NCBI GenBank assembly: GCA_964633825.1
Contig: CAZWHE010000205.1
Coordinates: forward strand, 1-5,616
Origin: CAZWHE01 sp964633825
GTDB taxonomy: Bacteria > Planctomycetota > B15-G4 > CAYZWU01
Length of the DNA: 5,616 bases
Direction: 5' to 3'
Shown: piece after piece, positions 5,361-5,616 of the stretch
Layout: the number at the start of each line of letters is the position of its first letter
How positions within the stretch are numbered: position 1 is the first letter of the stretch
Notes under the pieces: model-generated
Databases searched by the model: none
What the model was told of the DNA's origin: nothing
What the model saw: only the letters and a program-made list of their open reading frames with translations
Translations under genes and position numbers: made by a program

Positions 5361-5616
5361 TTATGGGTAAGCCAAGGGTACCTTGGCCAGAGGGACATAG
5401 ACCGCACCCGATGGCTTCAGCTCGCTCTGGAACAGAACGATTTCGGGTACTTCCTGCTCTCCGATAACCGTGCTCCCCCTATCGACGGGACCCTCTTCGA
5501 GGTTTCCCTTGATTCGGGCGAGAGTGATGTGGGGGCTGAAAGCACGCTTCTCTTTTTTAAAACCGATTTCCTCGAGCTCTTCCAGCGAGGCAATCCTGTA
5601 TAGGTCGAGATGGTAA
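5361..5616 (-). CDS. thpR: RNA 2',3'-cyclic phosphodiesterase (ThpR/LigT family), 5' end outside window
   Basis: ThpR belongs to the 2H phosphoesterase family, which opens 2',3'-cyclic phosphate RNA ends and was first described as a 2'-5' RNA ligase. Only the last 84 codons are present; the open frame runs through the window edge and stops at TAA 5363-5361. The fragment carries the second of the two family histidine motifs, FSPHITLARIKG (catalytic H29 of the fragment), preceded by a helix LEELEEIGFKKEKRA, and the usual C-terminal strand pair EIVLFQSELKPSGAVYVPLAKVPL. The first HxT motif must lie upstream, outside this window. Position directly before recA matches the cinA-thpR-recA order seen in several bacterial phyla. 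A 114-bp gap with its own promoter separates it from recA. Confidence 0.9.
   Translation of the reverse strand, partial: YHLDLYRIASLEELEEIGFKKEKRAFSPHITLARIKGNLEEGPVDRGSTVIGEQEVPEIVLFQSELKPSGAVYVPLAKVPLAYP
5371..5387. repeat. Perfect 7-bp inverted repeat at the 3' end of thpR
   Basis: GCCAAGG-GTA-CCTTGGC is a perfect stem with a 3-nt loop, located just before the thpR stop codon. On the minus strand it is followed by TTACCCATAACC, not a T-run, so it is not a standard intrinsic terminator. It may mark the mRNA 3' end or be coincidental coding sequence. Confidence 0.4.

Noticed and set aside
4938..5603. 221-codon plus-strand open frame
   Set aside because: It is antisense to recA and thpR, both clearly identified, and crosses the recA promoter.
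1..5616. CRISPR array, tRNA, rRNA, toxin-antitoxin or defence genes
   Set aside because: No regularly spaced repeats, no cloverleaf-like sequence and no small paired genes of this kind were seen; apart from the foldback element the window is housekeeping sequence.

Overview
This is a bacterial chromosomal segment in which every recognisable gene lies on the minus strand. It reads, in transcription order from high to low coordinates: 3' end of thpR (RNA 2',3'-cyclic phosphodiesterase), recA, alaS, rpmF (ribosomal protein L32), then the 5' two thirds of plsX (phosphate acyltransferase). Base composition is moderate, with GC near half. The thpR-recA-alaS and rpmF-plsX neighbourhoods and the protein sequences fit a free-living bacterium, possibly Deltaproteobacteria-like or a related candidate phylum. 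The phylum guess is low confidence because it rests on gene order and general protein character, not on a search.

Layout. Positions 5616-5361 hold the last 84 codons of thpR. A 114-bp gap (5360-5247) holds a plausible sigma70-type recA promoter, with a TTCG-N6-CGAA dyad at the expected transcription start and a strong ribosome binding site. recA (5246-4104) and alaS (4099-1427) are four bases apart and look translationally coupled; recX, often found between them, is absent. A 268-bp gap (1426-1159) contains a good promoter (TTGACC-16-TAGAAT) and the leader of rpmF. rpmF (1158-982) encodes 58 residues with a four-cysteine zinc ribbon and is easily missed because it is short. plsX starts at a TTG codon at 700 and runs off the left edge.

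The 281 bp between rpmF and plsX are the most unusual part. About 199 bp (788-986) fold back on themselves almost completely: a perfect 22-bp outer inverted repeat, a 26/31 inner inverted repeat and a central 6-bp hairpin. The structure is flanked by a 5-bp direct repeat TTAAT that includes the rpmF stop codon. It looks like a non-coding MITE-like element inserted exactly at the rpmF stop. A second oddity is three tandem 21-bp repeats in recA, coding a Lys/Pro-rich heptad in the C-terminal tail; two of them form perfect small hairpins whose stems covary.

Functionally the window joins DNA recombination and SOS repair (RecA), translation (AlaS, L32), RNA end processing (ThpR) and phospholipid initiation (PlsX). 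No complete novel multi-gene system is visible. The novelty candidates are the foldback element, the recA tail repeats and a 12-bp sequence repeated ahead of both rpmF and plsX.
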